Source of the DNA: an uncultured Alphaproteobacteria bacterium
GTDB taxonomy: Bacteria; Pseudomonadota; Alphaproteobacteria; RF32; CAG-239
Assembly (NCBI GenBank): GCA_944391515.1
Contig: CALXTW010000017.1
Span: 1 to 37,673, forward strand
Direction: 5' to 3'
Length of the DNA: 37,673 bases
Both the position numbers and the translations under genes were made by a program. Below are positions 25,640-34,966 of this stretch, one piece after another. Under the pieces are notes generated by a model, which saw only the letters and a list, made by a program, of their open reading frames with translations, was not told the DNA's origin and searched no databases. Numbering within the stretch: the stretch's first letter is position 1; each line of letters begins with the position of its first letter.

Positions 25640-25667
25640 TATATAAACAATTTTGTTTCCTTGTCAA
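25640..25667 (-). promoter_or_regulatory. marR promoter with palindromic operator candidate
   Basis: Read on the minus strand: TTGACA (25662-25667), 16 bases, TATATA (25640-25645); an 18-base spacing to TATATT is also possible. The spacer contains AAACAA-TT-TTGTTT (25645-25658), a 14-bp dyad placed where a bound MarR dimer would block RNA polymerase. Confidence 0.6.
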
Positions 25668-25732
25668 CATTATTTCGGAAAATTATAAATTTCCATTTTC
25701 CAAAATTCAGCCATTAGTCCTGTCTCCAATAC

Positions 25733-25762
25733 AAAAGCCGCCTACTTTCATAGGCGGCTTTT
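25733..25762 (-). terminator. Terminator next to the duplicated tRNA tail
   Basis: AAAAGCCGCCTA (25733-25744) pairs with TAGGCGGCTTTT (25751-25762), a perfect 12-bp stem. On the minus strand it follows two bases after the CCA of the tRNA-tail copy, the same arrangement as at the real tRNA. Confidence 0.75.
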
Positions 25763-25764
25763 AG

Positions 25765-25925
25765 TGGCGGAGAATACAGGACTGGATACTCCCGCAAGCG
25801 GGTCCTTCTCGCGCCGTAAGGTTCAAACGGCATTTCGGACTTAAGTTTTCAACTAAAGTCCAAAATTTGTTTTCACCAACTATCAGCTCCGAACCTTACA
25901 GGTTCGAGCTCCAACCTTCACAACA
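25765..25925 (-). ncRNA. Palindrome-rich element ending in a tRNA-Ser 3' tail copy (possible ncRNA or tRNA relic)
   Basis: Positions 25765-25783 match the 3' tail of the tRNA-Ser gene (25967-25985) in 18 of 19 bases, including CCA. The body does not make a normal T arm or anticodon arm. Instead it holds nested stems: 25770-25810 (with CCCGC/GCGGG inside), GTAAGGTTC (25816-25824) with GAACCTTAC (25891-25899), an 11-bp hairpin with one mismatch at 25837-25861, and AGCTC-GAACC/GGTTC-GAGCT at 25885-25910. A terminator follows on the minus strand. It could be a decayed tandem tRNA, an attachment-site scar or a structured RNA; the direction is inferred. Confidence 0.4.
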
Positions 25926-25966
25926 TTAAACAAAAGGCACCCTTTGTTAGGGTGCCTTTTGTTTAA
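25926..25966 (-). terminator. Terminator of tRNA-Ser
   Basis: An 18-bp perfect stem (25926-25943 with 25949-25966, core GGCACCC/GGGTGCC flanked by A and T runs) starts right at the 3' end of the tRNA on the minus strand. Confidence 0.9.
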
Positions 25967-26054
25967 TGGCGGAGAGTACAGGACTCGAACCTGTGCATCG
26001 TTATTCACGATGACGGATTAGCAATCCGCTGCATTACCACTCTGCCAACTCTCC
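25967..26054 (-). tRNA. tRNA-Ser (anticodon GCU)
   Basis: An 88-nt minus-strand gene with encoded CCA. The acceptor stem GGAGAGT pairs with ACTCTCC, the T arm is ACAGG-TTCGAGT-CCTGT, and a long variable arm (CATCGTgaataACGATG) marks a class II tRNA. The anticodon GCT lies at 26020-26022 in the loop TTGCTAA. It reads AGC/AGU serine codons. Confidence 0.95.
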
Positions 26055-26071
26055 ATCGTGGTACGGGGATA

Positions 26072-26100
26072 TTGATATATTATCTTTTTCCCCTCGTCAA
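26072..26100 (-). promoter_or_regulatory. Candidate promoter of tRNA-Ser
   Basis: Minus strand: TTGACG (26095-26100), 17 bases, TATCAA (26072-26077), ending 17 bases before the mature tRNA 5' end. The GGGG/CCCC-rich spacer region is unlike the surrounding AT-rich DNA. Confidence 0.5.
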
Positions 26101-26141
26101 CATCTATTTTCACTTTTTTACAATTTTATCACAGAAAAAAT

Positions 26142-26918
26142 CTATCCCAAGACCACACTCAAATAGGTCATAAAGATAAAACCTCCTAAAATTGCGGCAG
26201 AGCGCTTTTCTTCATTTCTATGCATAGCCGTTTCGGGCAAAACCTCATTAATAATCACAAACAACATAATTCCACCAGCCATAGCCATTCCCAATGGAAC
26301 AAAAGCCGGACCAAAACCTGTTGCCATAATTCCCAAAACAGCACCAATGGGCTGCATTAAGCCACTCAGCATTGCCAAAAGAGCCGCCTTCCCTCGTGAA
26401 AAATCAATTGCGACTAGTGAAATAGCAATCATCAATCCTTCAGGAATATTCTGCAAAGCCATACCAATCACTAATGCCGTTGGGTCAAAAAGTTGATGTC
26501 CGGCATAAGCCACGCCCACAGCCAACCCTTCGGGCAATTTGTGAATTGCGATTGCAAAGATAAACAACAATGAACTTTGCATATCAATAGCTTGTTCCCC
26601 GTGCTTACCCGTTGTTTCGTGCTCATGAGGAATAATGGCATGCAACACCCAAATCAGCCCGACACCAAGTAAAATTGCCGAAATAATCAACAATCCGCTG
26701 ATGTAGCGATTAGGTTCGACCTCATTCAAATGAGCCACAGCCGGAGACAATAAGGTAAACACAGAAGACGCCAACATAATTCCGGCCGCAATATTAAGCA
26801 TAAAATCAATATTATGTTTGCTATATTTTTTCTTACAAAAAATCAACAAACCACCTAATCCGGCAAATAAGCTGGTAAAAATTGCCGCCAACACACCATC
26901 AATCAACAAATGACTCAT
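26142..26918 (-). CDS. ZIP family metal transporter (ZupT-like)
   Basis: 258 residues from the ATG at 26918, which overlaps the TGA of the kinase gene (ATGA). About eight membrane helices. Metal-path motifs are HKLPEGLAVG (His126, Glu130) and QNIPEGLMIA (Asn157, Glu160), and a His-rich loop (PHEHETTGKHGE, about 98-109) lies before them. Imports zinc or another divalent metal into the cytoplasm. It is the last gene of the long minus-strand operon. Confidence 0.92.
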   Translation of the reverse strand: MSHLLIDGVLAAIFTSLFAGLGGLLIFCKKKYSKHNIDFMLNIAAGIMLASSVFTLLSPAVAHLNEVEPNRYISGLLIISAILLGVGLIWVLHAIIPHEHETTGKHGEQAIDMQSSLLFIFAIAIHKLPEGLAVGVAYAGHQLFDPTALVIGMALQNIPEGLMIAISLVAIDFSRGKAALLAMLSGLMQPIGAVLGIMATGFGPAFVPLGMAMAGGIMLFVIINEVLPETAMHRNEEKRSAAILGGFIFMTYLSVVLG

Positions 26919-27859
26919 AATAACCCCTGTTTTTCCAATTTTGATTTCAAATCTTCCGACACATGCGCCCCAACTTTTGCCAAAACATCTAAAGCACACT
27001 CTTGCCCAAGCCGAACGGCTTTCTCTAATTCAAAATGATGTAAATAACCAAATAAGAACCCACCGGCAAAAGCATCTCCCGCCCCTGAAGTATTCTCAAC
27101 TTTTGTTATTTTCAACGCATCAAAATGCATCCATTTTCCGCTTTGATAAACATCAACACCTCTGTCTCCGCAAGTTTTCACTGCCAAAGGAGGCAAAGCA
27201 AGATTGCCAAGAGCCTTAAATTCGTTTTCATTACCGATTAAAACATCAATCGACTTCATATATTTAGCAAAAAAGTCCTGATGTCTTTCCACCACCATGG
27301 GATCCGCAAGAGTAAACGCGACTTTAATAAAGCTATTTTTAGCTTTATTGATAATTTTTTTGACTGTTAACAGATTATCATCCAGCCAATAACCTTCCAA
27401 AAACAAACAACGCGTTTCTTCAGCCAAATCCCAATTAATCCCCTTGTAAGGAATAATCTTAGTTGCCCGTCTTTTGGCGCAAATTGACTTTTCACCATCT
27501 TCATGCACCAAAACCACCGAACATCCGGTTGCCTCGTCTTTATCAATCATCAAACCGGGAGTAATGTCAAATGCCCTTAAACTATCGGTAAATAATTTAC
27601 CAAATTTATCCATGCCTATTTTACCAATAAAACAAGCCTGCCCACCCAAAGTTGCAAAAGCCTTGAGAGAATTTGCAACCGAACCTCCGGCACTGACATC
27701 ATAACCTTTTGAAAAATGTAATATTTCTTCAAATTCATCTTCTCGAGTATGAAAATACCCACCTTTGTTAACTTGAGACATATTCCTAAAGGCCTGATTC
27801 TCTGAAGCCTTTGTCGTCAAATCAACAATTGCGTTTCCCATTCCAACGAGATCAAACAT
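26915..27859 (-). CDS. PfkB family sugar/nucleoside kinase (adenosine kinase-like)
   Basis: 314 residues. The N-terminal VGMGNAIVDL, AGGSVANSLKA (57-67) and the C-terminal NTSGAGDAFAGGF (256-268, catalytic Asp262) are PfkB signatures. The overall form resembles alphaproteobacterial adenosine kinase-like members. Phosphorylates a sugar or nucleoside with ATP; the substrate cannot be fixed from sequence. It lies 44 nt after gatB and overlaps the ZIP gene by 4 nt. Only a weak GGTGG precedes the ATG. Confidence 0.9.
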   Translation of the reverse strand: MFDLVGMGNAIVDLTTKASENQAFRNMSQVNKGGYFHTREDEFEEILHFSKGYDVSAGGSVANSLKAFATLGGQACFIGKIGMDKFGKLFTDSLRAFDITPGLMIDKDEATGCSVVLVHEDGEKSICAKRRATKIIPYKGINWDLAEETRCLFLEGYWLDDNLLTVKKIINKAKNSFIKVAFTLADPMVVERHQDFFAKYMKSIDVLIGNENEFKALGNLALPPLAVKTCGDRGVDVYQSGKWMHFDALKITKVENTSGAGDAFAGGFLFGYLHHFELEKAVRLGQECALDVLAKVGAHVSEDLKSKLEKQGLL

Positions 27860-27903
27860 GAGCCACCAAAATATTTACATTTTTCAATCAGTTATCAACC
27901 AGC

Positions 27904-29358
27904 TTAAAGTTTCTTCTTCAACAATTCGTTAACAACCGCAGGATTAGCTTTACCTTGGCTTTGTTTCATAACTTGTCCGACAAACCACCCCATAAGTCCT
28001 TGCTTACCACCGCGATAAGCTGCAACATTATCCGGATTATCAACCAATACTTTATCAACAATAGCCTCAATAGCACCTGTATCGGTAACTTGTTTTAAGC
28101 CTTTTTCTTCAACGATTTTTTCAGGAGCTTCGCCGGTTTCTGCCATAATCTCAAAGACATCTTTAGCAATTTTGCCCGAAATCACGTTTTTGGTAATAAG
28201 TCCAACCAAAGCTCCTAAATTTTGTGCCGAAATTGGGCTTTCTTGAATGCTCAAGCCTTTTTTGTTCAGCATGGCAAAGAAATCACCCATCAACCAGTTT
28301 GCAACCTTTTTAGCATCTTGTCCTTGAGCTGCTTTTTCAAAGAAATCGGCTGTTTCTTTGTTTTCGCAAATCACCATAGCATCATACTTGGTCAAGCCGA
28401 GCTCATTGACAAAGCGTGCTTTTTTAGCATCCGGCAATTCCACCAAATCTTTTTTGGTTTGCTCAATATATTCATCACTAAGCATCAAAGGCAACAAATC
28501 CGGCTCAGGGAAATAGCGATAATCATGAGCATATTCTTTCTTGCGCAATAACTCTGTTTGTCCCGTTGCTGGGTCAAACTTGCGAGTTTCTTGCTCAATT
28601 GTTTCACCGTTTTCATAAACTTCAACATGGCGTTTTGCTTCATTTTCAATAGCTTGCATAACAAACTTAACGGAGTTCACGTTTTTCATCTCACAACGGC
28701 ATCTCAGTTCATCAGAGCCATACGGACGAACGGATACGTTAACATCGCAACGCATTGAGCCTTCATCCATATTACCGTCGCAAGTTCCCAAATAGCGTAA
28801 AATTGAGCGTAATTTTTTCAAGAAAGCACCGGCTTCTTCCGGAGAACGAAAATCAGGTTTAGTCACGATTTCCATTAACCCGACCCCTGCTCTGTTCAAG
28901 TCAATAAAGGTTTTTTTAGGATCCAAGTCATGGATTGACTTACCGGCATCTTGCTCAATATGCATTCTTTCAATACCGATATCTTTGGTTGTTCCGTCTT
29001 CCAAATCGATACTAACTTTTCCCTCACCCACAATCGGATATTGGAATTGCGTAATCTGATACCCCTGCGGCAAATCGGCATAAAAATAGTTTTTGCGCGC
29101 AAAAGCAGAATATTTATTGATTTTAGCATTTAAGCCCAAACCGGTTTTAACCGCCTGATGCACACATTCCATATTCAAGGTTGGGAGCATACCAGGCATT
29201 CCGGCATCAATAAAGGAGACATGCTCGTTTGGATCGGCACCATATTCGGTCGAAGCCCCGCTATACATTTTTGATTTAGAAATAATCTGGCAGTGAATTT
29301 CCAACCCGCAGATAAGTTCCCATTTTCCTTTAGCTGTTTCAATCACATATTCACTCAT
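27904..29358 (-). CDS. gatB: Asp-tRNA(Asn)/Glu-tRNA(Gln) amidotransferase subunit B
   Basis: 484 residues, full length. [13 protein letters not shown] at the front, [28 protein letters not shown] and MRCDVNVSV are GatB signatures, and the C-terminal YqeY-like tail is present. GatB activates the tRNA-bound Glu or Asp and accepts ammonia from GatA. GAGG before the ATG overlaps the end of gatA, two bases away. Confidence 0.97.
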   Translation of the reverse strand: MSEYVIETAKGKWELICGLEIHCQIISKSKMYSGASTEYGADPNEHVSFIDAGMPGMLPTLNMECVHQAVKTGLGLNAKINKYSAFARKNYFYADLPQGYQITQFQYPIVGEGKVSIDLEDGTTKDIGIERMHIEQDAGKSIHDLDPKKTFIDLNRAGVGLMEIVTKPDFRSPEEAGAFLKKLRSILRYLGTCDGNMDEGSMRCDVNVSVRPYGSDELRCRCEMKNVNSVKFVMQAIENEAKRHVEVYENGETIEQETRKFDPATGQTELLRKKEYAHDYRYFPEPDLLPLMLSDEYIEQTKKDLVELPDAKKARFVNELGLTKYDAMVICENKETADFFEKAAQGQDAKKVANWLMGDFFAMLNKKGLSIQESPISAQNLGALVGLITKNVISGKIAKDVFEIMAETGEAPEKIVEEKGLKQVTDTGAIEAIVDKVLVDNPDNVAAYRGGKQGLMGWFVGQVMKQSQGKANPAVVNELLKKKL

Positions 29359-29360
29359 CT

Positions 29361-30815
29361 TTATTTCCTCACAAAAGTAGCATCTTTTTCCAACGCACTG
29401 GCAACTTTGAAGATTGTTGCCTCATCAAATGCTTTACCGATAACTTGCAAACCCAAAGGCAATCCGGCTTTAGACAAACCGATAGGCAAACTCAAACCGG
29501 GCAACCCTGCCAAGTTAACCGAAACGGTAAACACATCATTCAAATACATATTAATCGGATTTTCTAGCATGGACTTATCCCCGATTGGGAAAGCAGCCGT
29601 CGGGGCTGTCGGAGTTAAAATCGCATCACATTTTTCAAAAGCCTTCACAAAATCTTGGCGAATAAGCTGACGAATTTTTTGAGCTTTAAGGTAATAAGCA
29701 TCATAATATCCGGCAGACAAAACATATGTACCAATCATAATACGGCGTTTGACTTCTGCACCAAAACCTTCTGTACGGGTATTGATATACAAATCGTCCA
29801 AATGTTGTCCCGGAACTCTCAATCCGTAACGAATACCGTCATATCTTGCCAAGTTAGAAGAAGCCTCTGCCGGCGCAATAATATAATAAGCAGCCAAAGC
29901 ATATTTTGCATGAGGCAAAGAAATATCAATAATTTCAGCGCCTCTTTCTTTGAGCATTTCCACACCCTTATCCCAATAAGCTGCAATTTCTTCATTTAAT
30001 CCATCGGGACGATATTCGGCAGGAATACCAATTTTAAGCCCCCTAATATCTTGGTTCAAAAAGGCCTCAAAATCAGGAACAGAAACCTTAGCCGAAGTAG
30101 AATCTTTGGCATCATATCCCGACATTGCTTTCAACAAAATAGCGGCATCGCGCACATCTTTGGCAATCGGACCGGCTTGGTCCAAAGAAGAAGCAAACGC
30201 AATTATACCATAGCGAGAACAACGTCCATAAGTTGGCTTAATTCCTGTTACGCCACAAAAAGCAGATGGCTGACGGATAGACCCACCGGTATCTGTACCT
30301 GTTGCAGCAGCACACATATTAGCAGCCACAGCCGCAGCCGATCCACCCGAAGACCCGCCGGCCACTAAATCTTTCTCTTTACTCCAAGGGTTAACCACCG
30401 GACCATAGTAACTGGTTTCGTTACTTCCGCCCATTGCAAACTCATCCATGTTGAGTTTACCCAAAACGCAAACACCAGCTTCGAGCAACTTAGAAGTAAC
30501 GGTTGATTCATATTGCGGAACAAACTTATCTAAAATATGAGAACAAGCGGTGGTACGAATTCCTTTAGTGCAAAACAAATCCTTAATTCCCAAAGGAATA
30601 CCTTCCAAAGCACCTTGAGTTCCGTTTTGGTATTTTGCTTCAGAAATTTTAGCTTGTTCCAGAGCCACCTCCGGCGTTTCCAACACATAAGCATTATAGC
30701 GACGATTGTCTTCCATAGATTGGATATAGGCTTTTGCAACTTCCGTTGCCGAAAACTGTTTTGATTTTAACCCTTCCCGGGTTTCTGCAATAGTTAATTT
30801 TGTGATATCTGTCAT
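29361..30815 (-). CDS. gatA: Asp-tRNA(Asn)/Glu-tRNA(Gln) amidotransferase subunit A
   Basis: 484 residues. An amidase-signature enzyme with the Lys78 (GIKDLF), Ser155 ([10 protein letters not shown]) and Ser179 (TGGSIRQPS) triad. It releases ammonia from glutamine and channels it to GatB. It lies in the order gatC-gatA-gatB, with 27 nt between gatC and gatA. Confidence 0.97.
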   Translation of the reverse strand: MTDITKLTIAETREGLKSKQFSATEVAKAYIQSMEDNRRYNAYVLETPEVALEQAKISEAKYQNGTQGALEGIPLGIKDLFCTKGIRTTACSHILDKFVPQYESTVTSKLLEAGVCVLGKLNMDEFAMGGSNETSYYGPVVNPWSKEKDLVAGGSSGGSAAAVAANMCAAATGTDTGGSIRQPSAFCGVTGIKPTYGRCSRYGIIAFASSLDQAGPIAKDVRDAAILLKAMSGYDAKDSTSAKVSVPDFEAFLNQDIRGLKIGIPAEYRPDGLNEEIAAYWDKGVEMLKERGAEIIDISLPHAKYALAAYYIIAPAEASSNLARYDGIRYGLRVPGQHLDDLYINTRTEGFGAEVKRRIMIGTYVLSAGYYDAYYLKAQKIRQLIRQDFVKAFEKCDAILTPTAPTAAFPIGDKSMLENPINMYLNDVFTVSVNLAGLPGLSLPIGLSKAGLPLGLQVIGKAFDEATIFKVASALEKDATFVRK

Positions 30816-30842
30816 TGTATTTACTTTCTACACGTTCAAAAT

Positions 30843-31130
30843 TTATTCAACAACTTTCGGCACAACAAAATAGCCGTACTCAGCTTGCGGAGCATTAGCC
30901 AATACTGCTTGAACTTGGTTACCATCGGTTACTTTATCCTCTCTGCATGTAATATAACTCTCGTTCACCGACACTAACGGTTCCACATTATCGGTATTAA
31001 CCTCATTGAGTTGTTCTACCCAATTAAGAATTTTATTAAATTCTTTTTCAGTTGCCTGAATTTTATCATCTTCAATTTTCAAACGTGACAAGAATGCCAC
31101 TCTTTTTACAGTTTCCTGATCTATGGCCAT
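30843..31130 (-). CDS. gatC: Asp-tRNA(Asn)/Glu-tRNA(Gln) amidotransferase subunit C
   Basis: 95 residues. ARLKI-type N-terminus (VKRVAFLSRLKIEDDKI), the ILNWVEQLNEVNTDNVEPLVSV belt and the C-terminal YFVVPKVVE are the GatC pattern. It wraps around GatA and stabilises the complex. It starts 10 nt after the sppA stop, so expression is probably driven from the sppA promoter. Confidence 0.95.
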   Translation of the reverse strand: MAIDQETVKRVAFLSRLKIEDDKIQATEKEFNKILNWVEQLNEVNTDNVEPLVSVNESYITCREDKVTDGNQVQAVLANAPQAEYGYFVVPKVVE

Positions 31131-31140
31131 TGTTTTCTTC

Positions 31141-32952
31141 CTACATATTTAATTTAAATGGTGGTAACACCGTATCATATTTTAATCTTTGTAACACATT
31201 AACCGACTGAATATCAAGCCCCATTTGACTTATCATCTTATTCACGGCAATTTTAGGCTCCATTCCCATAAATTCAGCCAATTTTTCCTGCAAAGTCTTT
31301 GGTTTTGGATAGTAGAGAATACTAAAGCTGCTTTTAGGAGCAATATTGGCTAATTTTTTTGCCCAAGCCACAGCCTTATCAATTCCGCCAATTTCATCAA
31401 CTAAACCTTTTGCCTGAGCCTGAGAACCGGTCCACACCCGCCCTCTGGCTAACTTATCCAACTCTTTCAAAGAAATTCCGCGCGCATCAGAGACTTTCTG
31501 CGTAAAATCTTTATAAACTCTGTCAAGAGAGGCATTAAAAGCTCTCTTTTCTGCGGGCGAAAATTTCTGATTAACCGACAACACGCCGGCATTATCACCA
31601 AACTTAATATTTCCCCAATTAACATTGAGTTTCTTCCATAAATCTTTCAGTACAAACTTACCGCCCAATACTCCGATTGAACCGGTTAAGGTTGAAGATT
31701 CGGCAATAATTTTATCTCCGGCCAAAGCTACAAAATACCCGCCGCTTGCCGCATAATCGCTCATTGACACCACAATTGGCAGTTTTTTCTTTTTCTTTAA
31801 ATTGTCCAGAGCATTCCACATTTCGTTAGCTGCGGTATAACTTCCTCCCGGGCTATTCACACGTACTACAACCGCTTTCACATACTTATTATTAGCAATA
31901 TCATCAAGCTGTTTCATAAAAGTTTCCGCACCCGCAACATTTTCACCTTGCATAGGGTTGGTGTAACTTAGTCCTTCACTAATTGTTCCGTCCACGACCA
32001 CAAACGCCACTGTCGGTACTTTTTCATCATTACTCTCAATACTGTAAATATAATCCGAGATATTCAACAGCGTCCCCTTGGTTTTATCCAAAACATGCTC
32101 AAACAAAGCCGTTTGATAAGCAACCTTGTCCACCAAACCGACTTTTTTCCCCCTTTCAGCTGAAATTGGCGCCTGATTAACCAATTTCACCAAATCCTTT
32201 TCTGAAATATTTCGGCTTTTAGCAATGTCTTTCACCATTTGCGAGAACAATCCTTGACCGAGTTTAGTCATTTCTTCGCGATAAGGCTTAGAAAAAGAAC
32301 TATTCACGAGCGACGCCGCCGCATTTTTATATTCATGTCTGGCATAAAATTCAGCCTCAACCCCAAATTTTGCCAATAACTGCTTAAAGAAAGGAATTTC
32401 AATATTTAAGCCCGTAATACCAATTTCACTGTTAGGTTGCATCCAAATTTCATCAAAAGCCGAGGCCAAATAATACTCATTTGTACCTCCACCGAAATTA
32501 CCCATTCCCGCAGAATACAGATATGCCTTTTTTCCGGTTGACCGAAAAGCCTCTAACGTACTACGCAAATCTTGAATTTGTGCCAAACCTAAAGGAGTTT
32601 CGCTAATCTTTGCCACAATAGCACTGACACGATGATCCATTGCCGCAATATTAATTGCTTTAATGAGGTCATAAAAAGAATTTTGCGGAACTTCGCTCAG
32701 CTCAGCCCATAAGTCATCAACCCGCATTTCCTGATAATTTTGACCTAAATCGAGTGTTAAAACCGTATTCTTAGGAACATTAGGAACAATATTTCCCGTT
32801 CCACCCAACATATTCAACAACAAAAACAAAAGCAATAAAACGATAACACCGAATAATGCCAAAGCATAAACCGTTGTTTTCCATACCAAAGCCGAAGAAG
32901 CATACTTCTTAGTAATTGCTTTAATTTCGGGAAAAGGACTTTTAAATTTCAT
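31141..32952 (-). CDS. sppA: Signal peptide peptidase SppA, 67K type
   Basis: 603 residues, the long two-domain form. One N-terminal membrane helix (about 26-48), then two S49 peptidase repeats. The catalytic dyad is visible: general base Lys209 (HEYKNAAASL) in the first half and nucleophile Ser403 (YAASGGYF) in the second. It cleaves leftover signal peptides in the membrane. GAGG lies five bases before the ATG. A run of five Lys (386-390) is encoded by an A-rich tract. First gene of the operon with gatCAB, the PfkB kinase and the ZIP transporter. Confidence 0.96.
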   Translation of the reverse strand: MKFKSPFPEIKAITKKYASSALVWKTTVYALALFGVIVLLLLFLLLNMLGGTGNIVPNVPKNTVLTLDLGQNYQEMRVDDLWAELSEVPQNSFYDLIKAINIAAMDHRVSAIVAKISETPLGLAQIQDLRSTLEAFRSTGKKAYLYSAGMGNFGGGTNEYYLASAFDEIWMQPNSEIGITGLNIEIPFFKQLLAKFGVEAEFYARHEYKNAAASLVNSSFSKPYREEMTKLGQGLFSQMVKDIAKSRNISEKDLVKLVNQAPISAERGKKVGLVDKVAYQTALFEHVLDKTKGTLLNISDYIYSIESNDEKVPTVAFVVVDGTISEGLSYTNPMQGENVAGAETFMKQLDDIANNKYVKAVVVRVNSPGGSYTAANEMWNALDNLKKKKKLPIVVSMSDYAASGGYFVALAGDKIIAESSTLTGSIGVLGGKFVLKDLWKKLNVNWGNIKFGDNAGVLSVNQKFSPAEKRAFNASLDRVYKDFTQKVSDARGISLKELDKLARGRVWTGSQAQAKGLVDEIGGIDKAVAWAKKLANIAPKSSFSILYYPKPKTLQEKLAEFMGMEPKIAVNKMISQMGLDIQSVNVLQRLKYDTVLPPFKLNM

Positions 32953-32981
32953 TTAAACCTCACAATTTACATTCTTATTAG

Positions 32982-33009
32982 AATATAAGCGCTCCCTTGC
33001 TTATCTCAA
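32982..33009 (-). promoter_or_regulatory. Candidate promoter of the sppA-gatCAB operon
   Basis: Minus strand: TTGAGA (33004-33009), 16 bases, TATATT (32982-32987), placed about 30 bases before the sppA ATG and just after the fabI terminator. Confidence 0.45.
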
Positions 33010-33041
33010 GCAAATCTTTGATTTTCCACAAGTCATAAAAA

Positions 33042-33073
33042 AGAAGCCGTACTTCTTAAGAGGTACGGCTTCT
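33042..33073 (-). terminator. Terminator of fabI
   Basis: AGAAGCCGTAC (33042-33052) pairs with GTACGGCTTCT (33063-33073); on the minus strand it is followed by TTTTTT. It separates fabI from the sppA operon. Confidence 0.85.
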
Positions 33074-33091
33074 AATTTTAGTAAGAATTAC

Positions 33092-33922
33092 TTAGAATTC
33101 GGAAAGAACCTGACCGGATTCGTGAGCATTTTTCAAAGAAACCATACCAACAACATGGTAGCCGGCATCAACGTGCAAAACTTCACCGGTAATAGCTTCA
33201 CCCAAAGGAGAAAGCAAAGCCAAAGCAGCACGACCGACTTCTTCTTGAGTAACGTTACGTTGCAAAGGAGCATTGAGTTCGTTCCAACGCAAAATTTTAC
33301 GGAAATCGCCGATTCCTGAAGCAGCCAAAGTCTTAATCGGGCCGGCAGAAACAGCATTAACACGAACACCTTGTTGACCCATATCAACAGCGGCATAACG
33401 AACGGCAGCTTCCAAAGCAGCTTTAGCCACACCCATAATATTGTAGTTAGGCAAAGTTCTTTCACCACCCAAATAGGTCAAAGTAACGATAGAACCATTT
33501 TCACTCATATAAGGAGAAGCACAACGGCAAGTTTCGAGCAAAGAATAGCAAGAAATATGCATAGTGTTCAGGAAGTTCGGCAAAGTCGTATCGATTGTAC
33601 GACCTTTGAGTTCATTTTTATCAGAAAAGGCAATAGCATGAACAACGAAGTCAATTTTACCCCATTTTTCACCTAATTCTTTAAAGCAAGCTTCCACGCT
33701 GGCAGAGTCGGTAACATCGCATTGAATCAGAGTCGGCTCAAAGCTCAAGGTCTCTGACAAAGGTTTAACTCTTTTTTCCAAAGCTTCATTTTGATAAGAG
33801 AAAGCGATTTGAGCTCCTTGAGCATCCAAAGCCTGAGCAATACCCCAAGCAATAGATTTATCATTAGCCAGGCCCATAATCAGACCTTTTTTACCTGCCA
33901 TAAGTGGTGCAGCTGTTGTCAT
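33092..33922 (-). CDS. fabI: Enoyl-[acyl-carrier-protein] reductase (NADH) FabI
   Basis: 276 residues. A short-chain dehydrogenase-like Rossmann fold starting GLIMGLANDKSIAWGIA. Active site LTYLGGERTLPNYNIMGVAK with Tyr150, Tyr160 and Lys167, matching the Tyr-x6-Lys arrangement of FabI. It reduces enoyl-ACP in the last step of each fatty-acid elongation round and is the triclosan target. AAGGA lies nine bases before the ATG. It has its own promoter candidate and terminator. Confidence 0.97.
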   Translation of the reverse strand: MTTAAPLMAGKKGLIMGLANDKSIAWGIAQALDAQGAQIAFSYQNEALEKRVKPLSETLSFEPTLIQCDVTDSASVEACFKELGEKWGKIDFVVHAIAFSDKNELKGRTIDTTLPNFLNTMHISCYSLLETCRCASPYMSENGSIVTLTYLGGERTLPNYNIMGVAKAALEAAVRYAAVDMGQQGVRVNAVSAGPIKTLAASGIGDFRKILRWNELNAPLQRNVTQEEVGRAALALLSPLGEAITGEVLHVDAGYHVVGMVSLKNAHESGQVLSEF

Positions 33923-33980
33923 AATATTTTCCTTTGCTTTATAAAAAAATTTAATGTAAAAACTAAATTAATATACTAGG

Positions 33981-34009
33981 TATTTAATAAATTATGCTCA
34001 GTTTGTAAA
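33981..34009 (-). promoter_or_regulatory. Candidate promoter of fabI
   Basis: Minus strand: TTTACA (34004-34009), 17 bases, TAAATA (33981-33986), in the divergent region between fabI and yihY. The leader would be about 55 bases. Confidence 0.35.
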
Positions 34010-34031
34010 CAATTTTTTTTATGAGGTTAGA

Positions 34032-34943
34032 ATGTATTGGAAAACTCTTCTTGAAACCACGCTAAAAACAAGAATTATTCCCTCACTGAAGACCACGGGA
34101 GAATTCTTATATTTTCTAGCAAAGCGCGCAAAGAATGACACAATATTTAGGGTCGCTGCCTCACTGAGCTACACCTCTCTTATTGCAATCGTACCATTGT
34201 TAGCCATAGGATTGGCAATTTTTTCGGCTTTTCCGGTTTTTAGCGGTGCCCGTGTACAAATTGAAGAATTTCTCATGCAAAACTTCATTCCCTCAATTGA
34301 GCAGGAAATCAGCCAATATTTATCCGAATTTGTAAATGCGGCCGCACAATTAACCACCATTGGTGTGGTAGGTCTGGCAATTACAGCGATTCTCTTGTTA
34401 TCCACAATCGAAAACAGTCTCAACTTCATATTTAAAGTAAACCGCCCTCGCCGTTTTACCACCAAAATCACCTTATATTGGACAGTTATTACGCTAGGTC
34501 CCTTGCTTTTAGGAGCCACATTTTCTCTGAGAGGGTATTTGTTTACCTTACAAAAATTTATGCCCAATGAAATTGAATCCGGCAGCATATTCATTAGCAA
34601 TCTTTTACCTGCCATTATTAACATGGTCTTATTATTGCTGGTTTATGTATTGGTTCCCAACAAAAAAGTCCGCATCAAAAATGCCATTGTAGGCTCACTC
34701 ATTGCCGTCATTTTATTTTGGGTCTTAAGAAAAGGCTTTAGTATCTTTTTCTCCATGACCGTTACATATAAAATACTCTATGGAGCTTTAGCAACGATTC
34801 CTGTATTTTTAATTTGGATGTATCTGGTCTGGGCCGTTGTAATTTTCGGTGCGGTTGTCACGGCTGCTTTAGAGGAATATCAATCACTTGACGACCGTCA
34901 ACTCAAAAAAATTCTCATCAACGGCAAGCCAGAAAAAAGATAG
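34032..34943 (+). CDS. YihY/virulence factor BrkB family membrane protein
   Basis: 303 residues; GAGG five bases before the ATG. Six membrane helices from about residue 40. Family features: RVAASLSYTSLIAIVPLLAIG (about 41-61), a TIENSLNFIFKVNRPR stretch and a Trp-rich last helix (IWMYLVWAVVIFGAVVTAALEE). Once called RNase BN in error, the family has no proven enzymatic role; a transport function is possible. It is divergent from fabI and upstream of recA, but recA has its own promoter signal. Confidence 0.92.
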   Translation: MYWKTLLETTLKTRIIPSLKTTGEFLYFLAKRAKNDTIFRVAASLSYTSLIAIVPLLAIGLAIFSAFPVFSGARVQIEEFLMQNFIPSIEQEISQYLSEFVNAAAQLTTIGVVGLAITAILLLSTIENSLNFIFKVNRPRRFTTKITLYWTVITLGPLLLGATFSLRGYLFTLQKFMPNEIESGSIFISNLLPAIINMVLLLLVYVLVPNKKVRIKNAIVGSLIAVILFWVLRKGFSIFFSMTVTYKILYGALATIPVFLIWMYLVWAVVIFGAVVTAALEEYQSLDDRQLKKILINGKPEKR

Positions 34944-34966
34944 TGAATAATTTTTTAAAAAAGAGC

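Noticed and set aside
30051..30368. Plus-strand open frame of 105 codons opposite gatA
   Set aside because: It is a shadow of gatA with low-complexity Arg/Ser/Thr composition.
31786..31806. A-rich tract in sppA coding for five Lys as a possible frameshift site
   Set aside because: The reading frame is intact across it and the downstream S49 motifs are in frame, so there is no sign of programmed shifting.
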